The translations under genes were made by a program, and so were the position numbers. The notes under the pieces are model-generated. The model saw nothing but the letters and a program-made list of their open reading frames with translations, was not told the DNA's origin and ran no database searches. Shown here piece after piece: positions 33,218-46,234 of a DNA stretch of 64,000 bases (positions are counted from its first letter, which is position 1; each line of letters opens with the position of its first letter). This DNA comes from Cordia subcordata (Eukaryota; Streptophyta; Magnoliopsida; Boraginales; Cordiaceae). The stretch is from contig JAPTOF010000017.1 in NCBI GenBank assembly GCA_028554755.1, forward strand, positions 13,167,501 through 13,231,500, given 5' to 3'.

Positions 33218-36156
33218 TTATACAGCCGGAGTCTTGTTCGGAACTGACTCATCAGCTTTGTCTTCAACTTTTAGAGAAGATGAATTGTGCTTTGGAAGTT
33301 GGTTAGTTGACTTCTCAGTTGATTCCCTTAAATTTAGCGACGTGTATATCGACATCCCAGAGAGGGCTACAACAGCACCACAGATGCTCACAACCCCTGG
33401 ATCTGAGCTGAAAAGCAAATATCCACCTAGCAAGATCACACAAGTCTTGAATTGTCCAAGAACCACATGTGAGGTTGCAGAAGTAGCACTACAAGAGAAA
33501 GGAATAGTGTGTGTTAGTGAGTCATAAGAAAAGCATATTGGATTTGGATCCAGTATTAACGTTATGAGAGGGATCAATGGGGGTGAAGTATACGATGATA
33601 TAGTTTAGACCACGTAATCTCAAAGAGATTTTAGTCTACATTAGGATTACTAAATTGCAAAGTAGCAGCACGCTTTGTTTGCTCTTTTCCTTTATCCTCT
33701 AACTGTCTATAGCTCATTTGGACCTAAAGAATTACTCACCCAAGTGCCAAAGCTCCGGACCACTGCAAGAGAAAGCCAAGCAATGCTGAAATGAAGATGG
33801 CAGTTGTGTTATTCACATCCCACTTGAAGGTTAACGCCCCAGGAGGATCCAACCATGGCATGAGAGCTAACAAGAAGAAGACCGTGATAGGGGTGGTCTT
33901 CCACATTAACCTGCGTGAAGAATTTATATTTCATAGATTTAGTGTGAAGGTCTTTCGCTGCATAGCAGACCAGAGAGATTAGGACATGACATACGCTAAA
34001 GCCGTCCAGCTGCTTTTCTGTTGGAGGTCAGACCAGAGGATCTTATTTATGGCACTTGGAATTATCCATGCAATTGCAATGCAAGCTCCGAATAAGTTGA
34101 ATTCCAAATCTGTCACGGTGGCGACTGCAACACCTATTGAAACAACTGCTAGAGCAAGCACCTGCAGCAGCATGTAAATTTTAAAGATAAACTACCAAGC
34201 AACCATCTGGTAATTTGTTCCTCAATTGTCAGAGCTCTAGATTTGGAACTGACTTTATTGAATGATATTCTCTTATTGAACAGAACGAATTCTGCAAGGA
34301 CAATCGTTGGAGTAACAGCGATTTTAGCCATCTGGTAGAAACCAACACTGCAAAAGAGCTCAGTTAGTCCAGTGTAGTAGATTGTACTAGATCAAGATTC
34401 GTAAAGACTTCAGTCAAGAACCTATTGTGCTTTAAACTAGTATTAGCAAGGCCAGAAGCAAAAGCCATTACTGCTCCCAGAGCAAAAATTGAGAGAGGTG
34501 TAGATTTAGAAGGTGGTGAGGCTGGAAGCAATGACAGCGCCTTAAATATGGCGAGTAGCAGCCAAGCAGTTGAGTAGTGAATCAATGTGAGAAAAATTGG
34601 AAAATTGAATCCAACCGTTCCCATAACCTGAAAAAATGAAGATTATACCATATATCAAACTGATTGAACAATGCCTCAAATTAACTGAAAACAGTTGTAG
34701 TTGCTCATCTTTAAGTAACATTTCCTGCATTCTTATGCGCAATCCGCAGACAACCATAACAAGGAAAGAAGAAAAAGAGGAAGTACAGACTAATTTATTG
34801 CCCAGAATTATTCCAACAGCAACCATGAAATTGAAAGCCATCGCAACAACTGGTCCACAAAATCGTTGTTGCTGACGCTTTGCGCCTTCTGCAGTACGTA
34901 GTTCATTGTACAGAGCGCCTCTAAGTTCTTCCAGTGCGCGCTCTGTGATATAAATTGAAAACACATTAGCTTGTCCAGCATCCTAGTCTGATGATCAAAA
35001 CATAACTTCACCTATAGTTCTTGGATCGATAATTGCTTTCATTTTATATTTTTGAATATTTCCCTTAAATTGTACCAAGCCCGTGAGGCCTCTGTAGTAT
35101 TAAGTGGACTCATTGATACCAAAATTACTTTTTATCAATTGTACAACAAAGTAACAGCAGAAACAGTATTGAATTACTACGGCCCCTACATTTTGTTGCA
35201 AAAAGAAAAAGAAAAAGAAAAAGAAAAGAAAGCACACAGAAAAAGCAAAGAAAGGAAAAGAAAGCATCAACGCATTAATGCAACATCATAAGAAAGTAAT
35301 TGCATTATAATTTGATTCAGAGAATTAAGAAATTCGGCTAATCAAATACTTGCACGCATAATAAATGACAAGAGGAATTTCCCATCTCCACTTAAAAATT
35401 AGAAAAATTTGTCGAAATAATCCATTTCGGGTGGAACTGGTCAGAATTGTTTGAATTCCTATGAAGAAAAAACAAAACCTCATTCTTTCCTTTCCGTAAG
35501 AGAGTAATGCACATTAACAGATGCAATATACAATTTTTTGATATGAATATATGATATCAACAGATCATCAACACCTATTACTGGATAATTTGTGGGTAGA
35601 GCCAAAGAGCATGAACTGTACAAGTTACCAAGAACATTGATTAAACAAAGTAAAGGCTCTGATGTTTAAAAAAGGACCTCATCGTTTAAGAATAACCATA
35701 GAAATGACGGAACCCACTATTTCGTTATCCATTGCTAGTTCTTTTCTTTTTTCCCTTATTTACTATATTTTTGACACCTAGCAGAAGACAATTTCTTATT
35801 TCGCATTTTACTTGCTTAATTGTTTCTAGAAAAAAGAATGGAACTGGAAAGTAAGAATTCATCAAATGCAGCAAATCTTTTAACAAAAAAAGTCTCAAAA
35901 TCAACAAGAATGAAACTGAAAAGTAAGAATTCATCAGATGCAGCAAATCTTTAATGGCAAAAGGTCTCAAATTCAACAAGAATGCAGCTGAAAAGTAAGA
36001 ATTCATCAAATGCAGCAAATATTTAGCAGCAAAAAAGTCTCAAAATTTACTGCAGAAATGTGAAAAAAAAAAAAAACCTGCTTTTCCTGCATCACTGTCT
36101 TTGCGTTTGAGTTTGATTCTGGCAACCAACCCCAACAATGTGCTGAAAGATTCCAT
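33218..36156 (-). CDS. Nucleotide-sugar transporter (TPT/EamA drug-metabolite transporter family)
   Basis: Predicted Golgi/ER multi-pass carrier exchanging a nucleotide sugar; the substrate is unknown. Seven exons are secure: 35042-35012, 34942-34791, 34627-34422, 34347-34254, 34161-33995, 33910-33740, 33488-33218. They encode VVAMAFNFMVAVGIILGNKL, VMGTVGFNFPIFLTLIHYST, ANTSLKHNSVGFYQMAKIAV, TDLEFNLFGACIAIAWIIPS, KWDVNNTTAIFISALLGFLL and SHVVLGQFKTCVILLGGYLL, with a hydrophilic tail ending VPNKTPAV. LKHNSVGFYQ-x-x-K-x-x-VTP is the family signature. A further candidate first exon (36156-36078, MESFSTLLGLVARIKLKRKD followed by SDAGKA) ends in phase 1 at GTTTTT and would join at the CA of 35036. 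That acceptor lacks a pyrimidine tract, so the ATG at 35042 is the alternative start. It resembles the uncharacterised plant carriers around At5g57100. Confidence 0.8.
35829..36055. repeat. 72-bp tandem repeat, about 3 copies
   Basis: GTAAGAATTCATCA-GATGCAGCAAAT blocks recur at 35851, 35923 and 35995, exactly 72 bp apart. Each is followed by AAAAGTCTCAAAATCAACAA-like sequence. The repeat lies in intron 1 of the sugar transporter, next to the candidate first exon. Because 72 is divisible by three it creates a spurious repetitive frame on the minus strand. Confidence 0.85.
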
Positions 36157-37176
36157 TTTTGCCACCCAACTTACAACAACGCAGGTGCCAAGCAGATCAC
36201 AATTCAGATCCTAAACAACCATGGCAGCATCATCATTGAGGTGAATGATGTAAAGTGTCACCTAAAAGTTACATGTATCAATCAAGAAATCATCAATGGT
36301 GCTGAGAATGATCAAAATGAAGGAGTTAGATAAGGCCTGGAAAAATGCAAGAGGAGAATGATGATTTTGGTTAGGGTGTAAACTTCACTTGCACACTAAT
36401 AAAAGAGTTCAGTTGAAGCATTGCAACTTTTTCTTATTGGCTCCACCAATTAACTTGAAAAAAGCCCATACTTAACGTTACATGTAGTTGTCAGTTTGTG
36501 ACATTCGACTAGTACTGCATCTTATGATGATTTGATCATTCTAACATTATTTGACGATGGCAGTACTAGTTATTGTATTAAATTAAATCGAATCAAATCT
36601 TATCTTATTATTAGCTAGGAAATAATAATAATAATTTGTAATAGTTGGGTGTTTTTTCTTTTAGGATTTAAACTAGAAGACAGCCTAAGATAATGCAACA
36701 AGTGACATTTGCTGGTTTAAGGAAACATGAAAAAAGCTTCAGCTGCGGTCTTCAAGAATTAGTCAAAAGCCATCACGGACATGCAATAGCGCGATCCCAC
36801 AGAAACAGAAAGCCTTTTTCGGTGGGATTCTGTTAAGGGCTAAATGAATTCTTGTAGTGTTCACACAAATCGAAAAAGTTGTCATTACGTTTTGTATAAG
36901 TGGGTGTTGTACGTATAATTAATATTAAATTAATTATTTTCGGCAAACTAATTAAAGGTCTATTAGTTATGTCTTACGTTACATCTTATTTTGAATCTAG
37001 GGATCGCCATGTGGTGGAACGGTATTAGAGCCGATCACCGTTAGATGCTAGAGTGGTGGAACAAATGTATTGGATAGTTTATGAGTGAGTGTTGCCAATA
37101 TAAATAATAATTTGAGTTAAATATTTGGAATAGTTGGTTAGAGTCATGAGTAGCCAGTCGTTATGTTTACAATATT

Positions 37177-37387
37177 ACGCTCGTTTGGGTTGGCTTTTTA
37201 AAAGCACATTTTTAAATAACTTTTGAAGAAAGTATTTTTTTGAGAGGTTGAAAATTCTGTGCAACTTTTTTTAAAGTTTCGATTTTTTTGAAAGTCGAGC
37301 CAAGTAATAATTAAAAAATGAATGTACAATTTTTTTTTGGGAAAAAAAAGTACTTTTGTATTTTTTAAAAAAAATCCAAATAGACCT
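37177..37387. mobile_element. MITE, GGGCC-ended family (copy 4)
   Basis: The left end is CGCTCGTTTGGGTTGGC and the right end ATCCAAATAGACCT. ATT (or TTA) is found on both sides, fitting a 3-bp target duplication. The interior is T- and A-rich with partial dyad symmetry. Confidence 0.55.
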
Positions 37388-37929
37388 ATTATCTTAGATG
37401 GTAACAATTTTATTTTATGGAAGTACAAGATGGAATCTTTCCCTTATTTGGTATTTTTTGTATATAGAAAGGCATCGTAAAATTTGTTATATCTAATGAA
37501 TTTCCCGTCATAAAAAGGAGAATAAGTCTGGTAGCAATTCAGGGGTTTACCGTGTCAGCGAATTTACTGATATCAACAACGGGCTCGTGAGTCTGATATC
37601 GAGCCTCCTCGAGTGGTCAATTGAAATAAAGGCAAAAAGTGCTTATTTAGAAAAGGAGGTGGATTTGCTTATGTGCATTTTATTACGTTAACCACAAAAA
37701 CAGGTAAGCATGTGGTCCTCATTATTTTCATGATAACAAACTATTGCATTAGATGCTAGAAAAATGGTACTTGATAGGAAAAAGACTTTGCTAATAAGCA
37801 ATACTAATTATATATGGATGATTATAATCATAACTGAAACTTATAATACAAAATGAAACAAGATTACGTTTCCCTAATAAAAAGAAAAAAAACGGATTAC
37901 AGTATATCCCCATGAATTTATAGATTTCA

Positions 37930-38160
37930 AAGCTTATTTGAATTCGCCTTTTTTTTTAATGCAAAATCATTTTTTTCCTTTGAAAAAAGCACATTTTCTT
38001 TTTACATTAAGTATTTGAATTAGATTTTTTTAAAAAAAAAAAATACTTAATTTCTGCTTTTTTGAGAAGTTATAAATTTTTTAACTTCTCAAGAAATCCC
38101 TCTTTTTTCCAAAAATTATAAAAAAAAATATTTTTTAAAAAGGTCAGTTCAGACGAGCCT
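37930..38160. mobile_element. MITE, GGGCC-ended family (copy 5, decayed)
   Basis: The left end AAGCTTATTTGAATTCGCC pairs with the right end GGTCAGTTCAGACGAGCCT in inverted orientation. The interior is complementary A/T-rich sequence with AAGCACA-like and CTTCTCAAG blocks. No clear target duplication remains. Confidence 0.5.
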
Positions 38161-38720
38161 CAATGACATAATATGAAGGTGCATCACTTCAACAGATTGC
38201 TATTAATAAGAGGATTCCTATATTCAGCATCAGATGCAATTACTCTTGGAATAATGAACAAAACTATTTATTTTTGAAAAAGATTTTGCATAACAAAACA
38301 CTGACACCACCAGAGTTAAGAAACTAATGAAAAAATATGTTAATTGTCCCAAAATTAGAAGAGTGTTTGTTAGAAGAAGGAGAAATTAATGCGCACTTAT
38401 CTCACTTCATAGATTAAACTTTTGGGTCATCTACAAACGTATATGAAAGGGCAATCGACTTTACGAATACCCAATCCAATCTTCTAATGGTTCTACTAGC
38501 CCAAGCCCAACAACAAACACTACTGAATTTTAAGCAGTTTAGCAGAATCTTGGTTCCCAATGGTGACACCAAAATTGTCCCTGATCCTGAGATCTTTCAA
38601 ATATTTATTGGAATATATGTCCCCGTAATGCTATATAATTTCTGCCTTCAAAGTTGTTTTTTCCTTTTCTTTTCCCCCCTTAAGCAATGGAAATGGAAAA
38701 GGGTTCGATCCTTCCACGAC

Positions 38721-38818
38721 CCTGCTCATGCACCCTACTGTCCTTTATTCTCAAACAACGAAGCATAATCCTGCTCGTGCACCCGACTATCCTTTATTCT
38801 TTAGCAACGAAGCATGAT
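38721..38818. repeat. 49-bp tandem duplication
   Basis: Two adjacent copies begin CCTGCTC(A/G)TGCACCC and include TCCTTTATTCT and CAACGAAGCAT. They differ at only a few positions and lie about 280 bp upstream of the ABCG26-like start codon. Confidence 0.85.
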
Positions 38819-39093
38819 GAGAAAATCAGGATGCCATATCGAAGGCTGAAAGTCAAAGTGGTATCAAGAGCGTGTAACAACTAAAAAACAAGTTGCCTGA
38901 ACTTTCTCTAGTTAGCCACAGAAAGCTTGTGATGCCAACCAGCTAAAATCCTTCCTACACTTTGTATAGGCAATTTCTTGGTGTGTTATGGTTGATTCAA
39001 TCACACAACATTCTCATTAAATGAACATCTATTTCAACAACAACAACAACATTTGGCCTCGTTCTTGAAACTTTACTCTGCAGAAGACAAAAA

Positions 39094-42000
39094 ATGGAAA
39101 TTGGCAGGCAAGATGAGATTGAAACAATGGGATCCATTCAAATTGCAGGAAGCAATGGCTTTGGGCATAACATTGAGTTTATGCCTCAAGCTTACCTTAG
39201 AAACAGTAGCCAAGAGATTAATATAGAGGACGAGACGTTACACGTTAATAAAGACCGCACGCTTCCAATATTTCTCAAGGTATTCTATCCTGGAATTCAT
39301 CAGTCGAATGAAAGGGCAGCTTAGTGTATGAAACTGTCAGTATTCACGAACCTGGAGAAGGGTCCGACCCACTTTTCAAGTCCAATAAAAAATCCGAAGT
39401 TTTATTGACAGATAAAGCCCAAATGATCTAGCTTCTGTTACTGGCACCATCATTTAGTACACATGCCTCAGTAGTATGTTAAATGTCTTTACAGAAGCTT
39501 GACTTCTTGTTGAATTGCAGTTTGCGGATGTGGAATACAAAGTAAAGCTTAGCCAAGCTTCCTCTAATCCAGTGAAAGCAGTTCTGTCCAAGGTAGCCTC
39601 GCAATTACGCATTGAACAAGACAATCACAAACAGATACTAAAGGGTATAACAGGAAGCATTGGCCCTGGTGAAATCCTTGCTTTGATGGGGCCTTCTGGT
39701 AGTGGGAAAACAACTCTGTTGAAGGTAATAGGCGCAAGATTGCATGAGAATGTAAAAGGAACTATTACTTACAATGACATGCCGTATACTCTGGCTCTTA
39801 AGAGGAGGTTGGCTATCATACTTCAGTCTTCCTAACTTTTTCGGTGACAGGCTTAATGGATGTTCCTCAGCACGTCTACTAATTCTGTGTTGCAGCTCAG
39901 GGCTTTTTTCTTTCCTTAACCATTTTGCAGGATCGGTTTCGTGACACAAGATGACGTGCTTTTACCACAGTTGACAGTGGAGGAGACCTTGGTGTTTGCT
40001 GCATCTTTGAGACTTCCAAGCAGCATGAGCCGACGCCAAAAGTATGAGAGAGTCGAGACAATTGTTAAGGAGTTAGGCCTTGAAAGGTTAGCAGATTTGA
40101 ATATAACCTCTCTTCTTATTAGAAAATGGAACTTAGTAAAGTAGTCGGCATATAACAGTTCTGACTCTATGCATCTGACGATCACAACTTTGCAGATGTC
40201 GTCACACACGCATAGGAGGAGGTTTTGTCAAAGGAATCTCCGGGGGAGAGAGGAAAAGAACCAGCATAGGCTACGAAATTCTTGTTGATCCTTCTCTCCT
40301 GTTTCTTGATGAACCAACTTCAGGACTTGATTCCACCTCTGCAAATAGACTCCTTCAGATCCTCCAGGGAGTGGCTAAGGCAGGAAGAACAGTTGTTACA
40401 ACAATCCACCAACCTTCCAGCAGGATGTTTCACATGTTTGACAAGGTTCTGTTAATATCAGAAGGCTATCCTGTCTACTATGGGAAGGCGAGAGAATCCA
40501 TGGAGTACTTTTCCTCTCTCAGATTCATCCCAGAAATAGCGATGAATCCTGCTGAATTCTTACTTGATTTGGCAACTGGACAAGTGAATGACATCAGTGT
40601 TCCTGAGGATTTACTTGCACCTCAAGGCACAGCTGAATACGAGGGGGTTGTCATCTTGGTAAGATTTTACTGTTTTTCTTTTCTTGGAATTATACTTCAA
40701 AACTTGGAAACTTTTTCTAGGGAACGCTTTCTCATGCATAATCTTTTCTGACTAGTATCTGCAACGTAAATACAAACTCCAATTAGAGCCGAAAGAGAAA
40801 AAGGAGAATCATCAGAGAGCTAAGATACCAGAGCAACTTAAATCAGCCATTCAAGTTAAGAAGGATTGGACAATTACTTGGTGCGAGCAATTCATGATAT
40901 TGTTGAGTAGAACATACAGAGAGAGACGTAGAGATTACTTTGACAAACTACGAATAGTTCAAGCACTTGGAGTGGCAATCCTATTAGGCCTGCTCTGGTG
41001 GAAATCCAGTACTGCAACTGAGGCTCAACTTAGAGATCAGGTGAATCGAGATTTAGATTTCCCTCCTTTCTCCCTCTACTTGTTATGGATCATTATTTCT
41101 GAGATATTTTAGCTTATCCACAATTGCAGATTGGTTTAATGTTCTATATTTGTATTTTCTGGACATCTTCATCACTCTTTGGAGCAGTATATGTTTTTCC
41201 ATTCGAGAAAATCTATTTGGTAAAAGAAAGGAAAGCTGACATGTACAGGTTAAGTGTGTACTATGTCTGCAGCACCTTGTGTGACATGGTAGCACACGTT
41301 TCATATCCGACGTTTTTCATGTCCATTCTGTATTTCATGGCTGGCTTTAAGAGAACAGTAGAATGCTTCTTCCTGACGCTCTCTGCAATACTATTGATAG
41401 TTGTGACCAGCCAAGTAAGTTAAAAGTTCTTTTTATACAAATTCAACTTCTCTCGCACAAATGGCAATTTCTATTAATCTCTTTCTCACGGTTAGGGGGC
41501 AGGAGAACTTTTCGGAGCTGCTGTGCTGAGCATTAGAAGGGCTGGAATGATGGCTTCATTAGCATTGATGTTGTTTCTTCTCACTGGAGGTTACTATGTT
41601 CAGGTACAGAGAATGCAAATCTCTTATTTCTGTGGTATAACAAATACCCAAAACTCTCTGCAGAAAATATTCCATAGTCATAAAAAGTTCTGCATTCATA
41701 ACTACTAGGGGCCACATACATTTTTCTTAACCTGAACTACTCGAAGTGATGACAGTATAGAACTCGAGTCCCTTGTTTTACAGAACTTAGACAAGAAAGT
41801 GAACTAAAAAGAGCATCTAAAATGTTCCACCAATGCAAGAGAAGGGAAGGGCCCAAAGAAACAAAACAATAGTTGATTACCTCTGTGTTTCTGCTGCAGC
41901 ACATACCAAAATTTATGCAATGGCTCAAGTATATCTCCTTCATGTACTATGGATTTCGGCTTCTGTTGAAGGTGCAGTATTCTGGTGATCAGTTGTACGA

Positions 42001-42169
42001 ATGCCGAAGCAAAGGCGGCTGCCGGCATCTCCAGAGCTCACCTTCCTTTGACACAGTGAGCTTGGATGGTGGATTGGAAGAAGTCTGGGTTTTGTTGGCC
42101 ATGGCTCTTGCTTATCGGTTATGCGCTTACATATGCCTGCGCAAGAAAATTAGTGCCTGCAATCTATGA
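39094..42169 (+). CDS. ABCG26: ABCG26-like half-size ABC transporter
   Basis: ABCG26 (WBC27) exports sporopollenin precursors from tapetal cells for pollen exine formation. Eight exons join in phase (39094-39279, 39521-39807, 39931-40086, 40195-40658, 40756-41040, 41130-41414, 41496-41603, 41900-42169) to give about 680 aa, the expected length. The nucleotide-binding domain comes first: Walker [10 protein letters not shown] near residue 119, Q-loop VTQDD, signature GISGGERKR, Walker [11 protein letters not shown] and H-loop TIHQPS, all intact. The membrane domain follows, with [67 protein letters not shown] and [20 protein letters not shown], then a cysteine-bearing loop ([13 protein letters not shown]). 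It ends [11 protein letters not shown]. The last exon and terminus resemble Arabidopsis ABCG26 as I recall it. Another ABCG half transporter cannot be fully excluded. Confidence 0.85.
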
Positions 42170-42606
42170 ATCTATAGCAAAACGCTGTTGCCGCTGTTAT
42201 CTATCTTCTTATTTAGCTAGACATGTTCAGCAAGCTTCCTTCATTTGAAAGTTAATTAACGGTTTAGCCTTTTAAGAAACATAATTTGATACTCACGCTT
42301 AGCCCCCACAACTCTACGCTTAAAGCCGCTTCTAAACCAACTGCATTTGGTACTGGAAGTATATGGTAGAAATAAATATAAGCTAGAGGTATAGAATATT
42401 TAAGGTAAGTAAAGTGCAGACATACAAAAACCCACAGAGAACATATTGGATTCTTCCACACTGTTACAATGTAATAACAATAAGCTTCTAATTCAAGCCT
42501 GAGAAAATAAATAAATTCCTTCAGTTGCTAAGTCAGGTGATACAACTAGCACTGGCCTTCGGTGCATACTCTGTTAGGTCCTTTGGTTACATAATACGAT
42601 CAAGCA
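42170..42606. other. Tail-to-tail spacer of ABCG26-like and CWC15 genes
   Basis: These 437 bp lie between two convergent stop codons and must hold both 3'UTRs and both poly(A) sites. No other feature was seen. Confidence 0.6.
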
Positions 42607-45600
42607 TCATTTCATGTATTTTTGGAGGAATTTCCGGTGGAAGTCATTGCGAATGGTATCATTGATGAAGCGCTTGGGTGTCTTGGTCTCACCACGAGCT
42701 TGGTTCTTGAATACCACATCATCATCCCACCTGAAGAAATAGATAAAATAAGGAAAAACCAACGGTTTTAAAATTGAACGTATATGCTTTACTATGTGGA
42801 AAAACAGTAACTCTGCATCTACGCGGAATACCAATAACGCTACGTGACTAACCTTCTTTTTACATTAAAAGATGTTGGATTGTTAAGCAGGGGGTTTCCC
42901 CGTAACAGTTCTGCCTCTTTTGCTTTAAGCTCTTCCTCTTGCTTTTCTTGCTCCTGCCAGAAGCATAGCACATTACTTCAGGTCTTAGGAAATAATAGTG
43001 AGCAATTTTAATTCCTAAAACACAGTAAGCATGAGAATGCATTCAGATTGTACAACAGTAAACAATGGCATCATAAAGCCTTAATATCTCCTCCCGAAAA
43101 ATGAGGAAAGATCCCAAAATTTTTAACACCTTGTAAGATAGTGAGTTTGCTAATTGTGTGTCATTACATCATAGTTACTATACTAAGGCCACCGGAAAAG
43201 GAAAGAATCATGAAACCTTAAATTAATGACAAAATCAGACTAATCAATGAAAAGAGAAGATGAAAAAGGAAAAATGTAATCTCATCGTTGCATAACTTTC
43301 TCAGACGCATCTCTGCAGACATCTAAGAGGTACATTACAACTTTTAGCTCTTTTTCATACGAGAACTTACTTTACGCAGCTTCTCTTCTGCTCTCTCCTT
43401 CTTTATCTGTTCAAGCTCAGCCAAAAGAGCTTCTGTGTCATCCTCATCATCGTCCTCGTCATCATCCTCACTAACAACATAAAATGAACAGTTCAATGCA
43501 ACTTCAGAAAACAGAATATATACATAAAAAGCAAAATAGTAAAATGCTAAAAAAATTGTGTTCATGCAAAGAGAAAACAACAGAAAGAGGAAAAGAATTT
43601 GTTGGAATATGGAAACTGCATTACTAATCTTTTTCCTTGAGAAACCATTCTGAGGTCAACATGTAAAAGCACAGAAGTGGAAGATGTGATGAAGAATCCT
43701 CAATGGGGAAAAAATGCACGTTGATAAAAGGATTGCATAAAAAATATAGCACTAGTATGTAGCATGTATGGTGAGAAAGATTAAACACCTCTCATCATCA
43801 CTTTTGACATCAACATCCGCATCATCAGCATCTATGCTTCGTGGAACTATTCGATCTTCAAATTCTCTCTTAGCCCCTGGAAATGAAAATATTACTAGTT
43901 GACTAGAAGACGAGTGAAATCTAATTATATCCTATGTATAAGTATGAACAATTCTTCAAGTAAGCAACATTCACCTTCTAAAAGAAGTTGACTTCCTTTC
44001 CTACGATCTCTATCCTCTGCAACCAAATAACATCAAGTGTTTTTTTAAAAAATAAAGATCCAGAACATAGTCAAGCATCACGTAAAAACATGGGAAAAGG
44101 AAAAATATAAAAGATTATTTTTTTTTACCTGTATAACCCTTATCTTTTGAGCCAAAATGCCTCCGCTCACGCTCTTCCAACTCCTCACGAAGATTCTTCC
44201 TCTGAAGCTCCTCCTGTGTGTCTTGTCCTTCCTTTCTGTAGAAACATGTGCCAGTTAGAGATGAAGATTGCATAGCAGTATCACAAAAGATACTTGACTT
44301 ATCTTACAGTAGAACCTCTAAGAAGATAGAAAACTATAACCATTTCAAATATCATAAAGTGAGGATGTTGCAAGAAAATTGAAAATTAACTGCCTCCTTA
44401 TCAGTCATCTATTCAAAGCATATTCACTTTATATGCCATCCAAGAACATACAGATCCATACACACAGAGAAACAAGATGCAGCAACAAGTAAAGCTTAAG
44501 AGACTATGCTTGTAATAGAACATTCTAAAACAGCATTAACCACAGGTCCTAAAAATGATTGCAAATAATTCTACTTGAAACAATCTGTCAAAATTATTCG
44601 AACCCTAAGAACCTTGCCAACGTGAGAGAGTTGATAAATTGTGTTCTAACAGAAAGTACGTACTGATCCACGTTACCAATGACATTCTAAGCAATAATGA
44701 TCCTTCTAACACAACCCAGGGTTGGCCACCTGAACACCACAAACACTAGTGCTCAAGTCTGACAAAAATCAAACAAGAAAATACCACAGTTTTTTCATAT
44801 ATCTTCTTAGCACAACATATCAGGATGCTTCAACAAATTACAGCAAACAATAGCCATCGGAGACCGACAAAACATGATGATGTTAAATCATTACCTTCAT
44901 GTTGCATCAAAACTCAAAAGTCTAAATCATCAAAGGATCAATAATTATTGATAGTCACCTCTAAATGGACAAAGGAGCAACAGAAGAAATATCATTGATG
45001 AACAATAAGGACAAAGAGTGAACGAGAGGACACGTGCCTTCCTCATCAATCTGATGGGCACAACTTGTTTTTCTATAAAAGCAGCCCATTATGGTTGAAT
45101 TAAGAAGATTTTGCATAGCAATATCCCCATTATCAACAAAAAGGATGATAAATCATGACACAACAGAAAACCTAAACACCTGATCAACAAAATTTCCCGC
45201 CAACTTTCCAACTCTCCAAAAAACAACTCAGAGTCTCAGTCTAGGTAATTTTGCATTGTAATAACTTCATTATCAAAGAAGAGCTTTAATGATAAACCCC
45301 AAAACACCAGAGACAAAAACTGTGACTCTACCCCACCTGAATAATTAAAATTTCCTTCTTGACCGAGTTGCCAACTTCTAAAAAAGTAATTTTCATCCAT
45401 AACCATTCGCACATCAAAAGCCCACCTATTCCTTCTCGAAACACTGAAAAATTCAAACTTCAGACCTAGACTTCTCACATACTAACAAGCCAATCGGGAA
45501 ACTGACACATCCATCATGCCCCGACCAGCTACACATTTAACAATCTATTTCCTTTTCCTCTTATTCATAAGCTCAAGATACCAATTCAGAGTAGTATTCA

Positions 45601-45907
45601 ATTATTCATCATATTTCTCAAACAAATTAATATAATTTACACTCCTAATCAATTACATTTACTCTAAATCCAAATCACTAACTATCAAACAACAAGAAAA
45701 ACCAACAACAGTAATTATAACAAGAAATTAAAATAAAACAAACTAACGAAAAAAGTTACGAGGAAAAAAGAAAAACCTAGGCTTTAAGGTAGTGTGGGAG
45801 GCGATGTCACGAGAAGAATATTTCTGAGAAGGACCAAATATTCGAGTGCCGCCTTGCTCGTTTCCTCCTTTCGCCGGTGCCCATGTTGGTCTCGCCGCCG
45901 TCGTCAT
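42607..45907 (-). CDS. CWC15: Spliceosome-associated protein CWC15
   Basis: CWC15 belongs to the NineTeen/Prp19-related complex in the active spliceosome. Seven exons (45907-45777, 44235-44129, 44017-43975, 43876-43799, 43470-43371, 42953-42853, 42730-42607) total 684 nt, giving 227 aa in one frame. The start is [20 protein letters not shown] followed by [14 protein letters not shown], the highly conserved N-terminus. [12 protein letters not shown], the acidic stretch [40 protein letters not shown] and the very conserved end [17 protein letters not shown], then [20 protein letters not shown], follow. The protein is complete, with no missing element. Introns are small except the first (about 1.5 kb). 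Confidence 0.96.
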
Positions 45908-46087
45908 TTTTCCTTCACACAATCACACACAAATTCAATTAAATACACAACCATGTATATATACACACACACACACACATATATTTATATATATGTATAC
46001 AAATACAAATACGTATATTTTAGATCAAAAAGCATGAAAATTAGAATTTTACCTGATAATTAGGGATTTTTTTCACTTCTCGATGAT

Positions 46088-46088
<1 letters not shown>

Positions 46089-46122
<34 letters not shown>
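46089..46122. repeat. (GA)n microsatellite in CWC15 leader
   Basis: About 17 GA units lie roughly 180 bp upstream of the CWC15 start codon. On the gene's strand this is a CT-rich leader, common in plant housekeeping promoters. Confidence 0.85.
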
Positions 46123-46126
<4 letters not shown>

Positions 46127-46234
46127 GATTTCAGAAGAAAAACAAATTGATCGTCTCCGATTGATATTACGTTTCTGCCATTGGCGGCTAAAGCAAACGG
46201 CGTCGTTTATAAGGGCGGTAATAATAAAGGCTGA

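Larger units (their letters stand above)
36157..39093. other. Divergent spacer with MITEs, upstream of the ABCG26-like gene
   Basis: It contains the transporter promoter region on the left, MITE copies at 37177-37387 and 37930-38160, a 49-bp tandem duplication at 38721-38818, and the ABCG26-like promoter on the right. No additional coding exon was recognised. Confidence 0.5.

Noticed and set aside
35725..36018. Minus-strand frame with 24-residue repeats
   Set aside because: It is an artefact of the 72-bp tandem repeat in an intron.
45794..46063. Plus-strand frame opposite CWC15 exon 1
   Set aside because: It is an antisense shadow of a conserved exon plus a simple AC/AT repeat.
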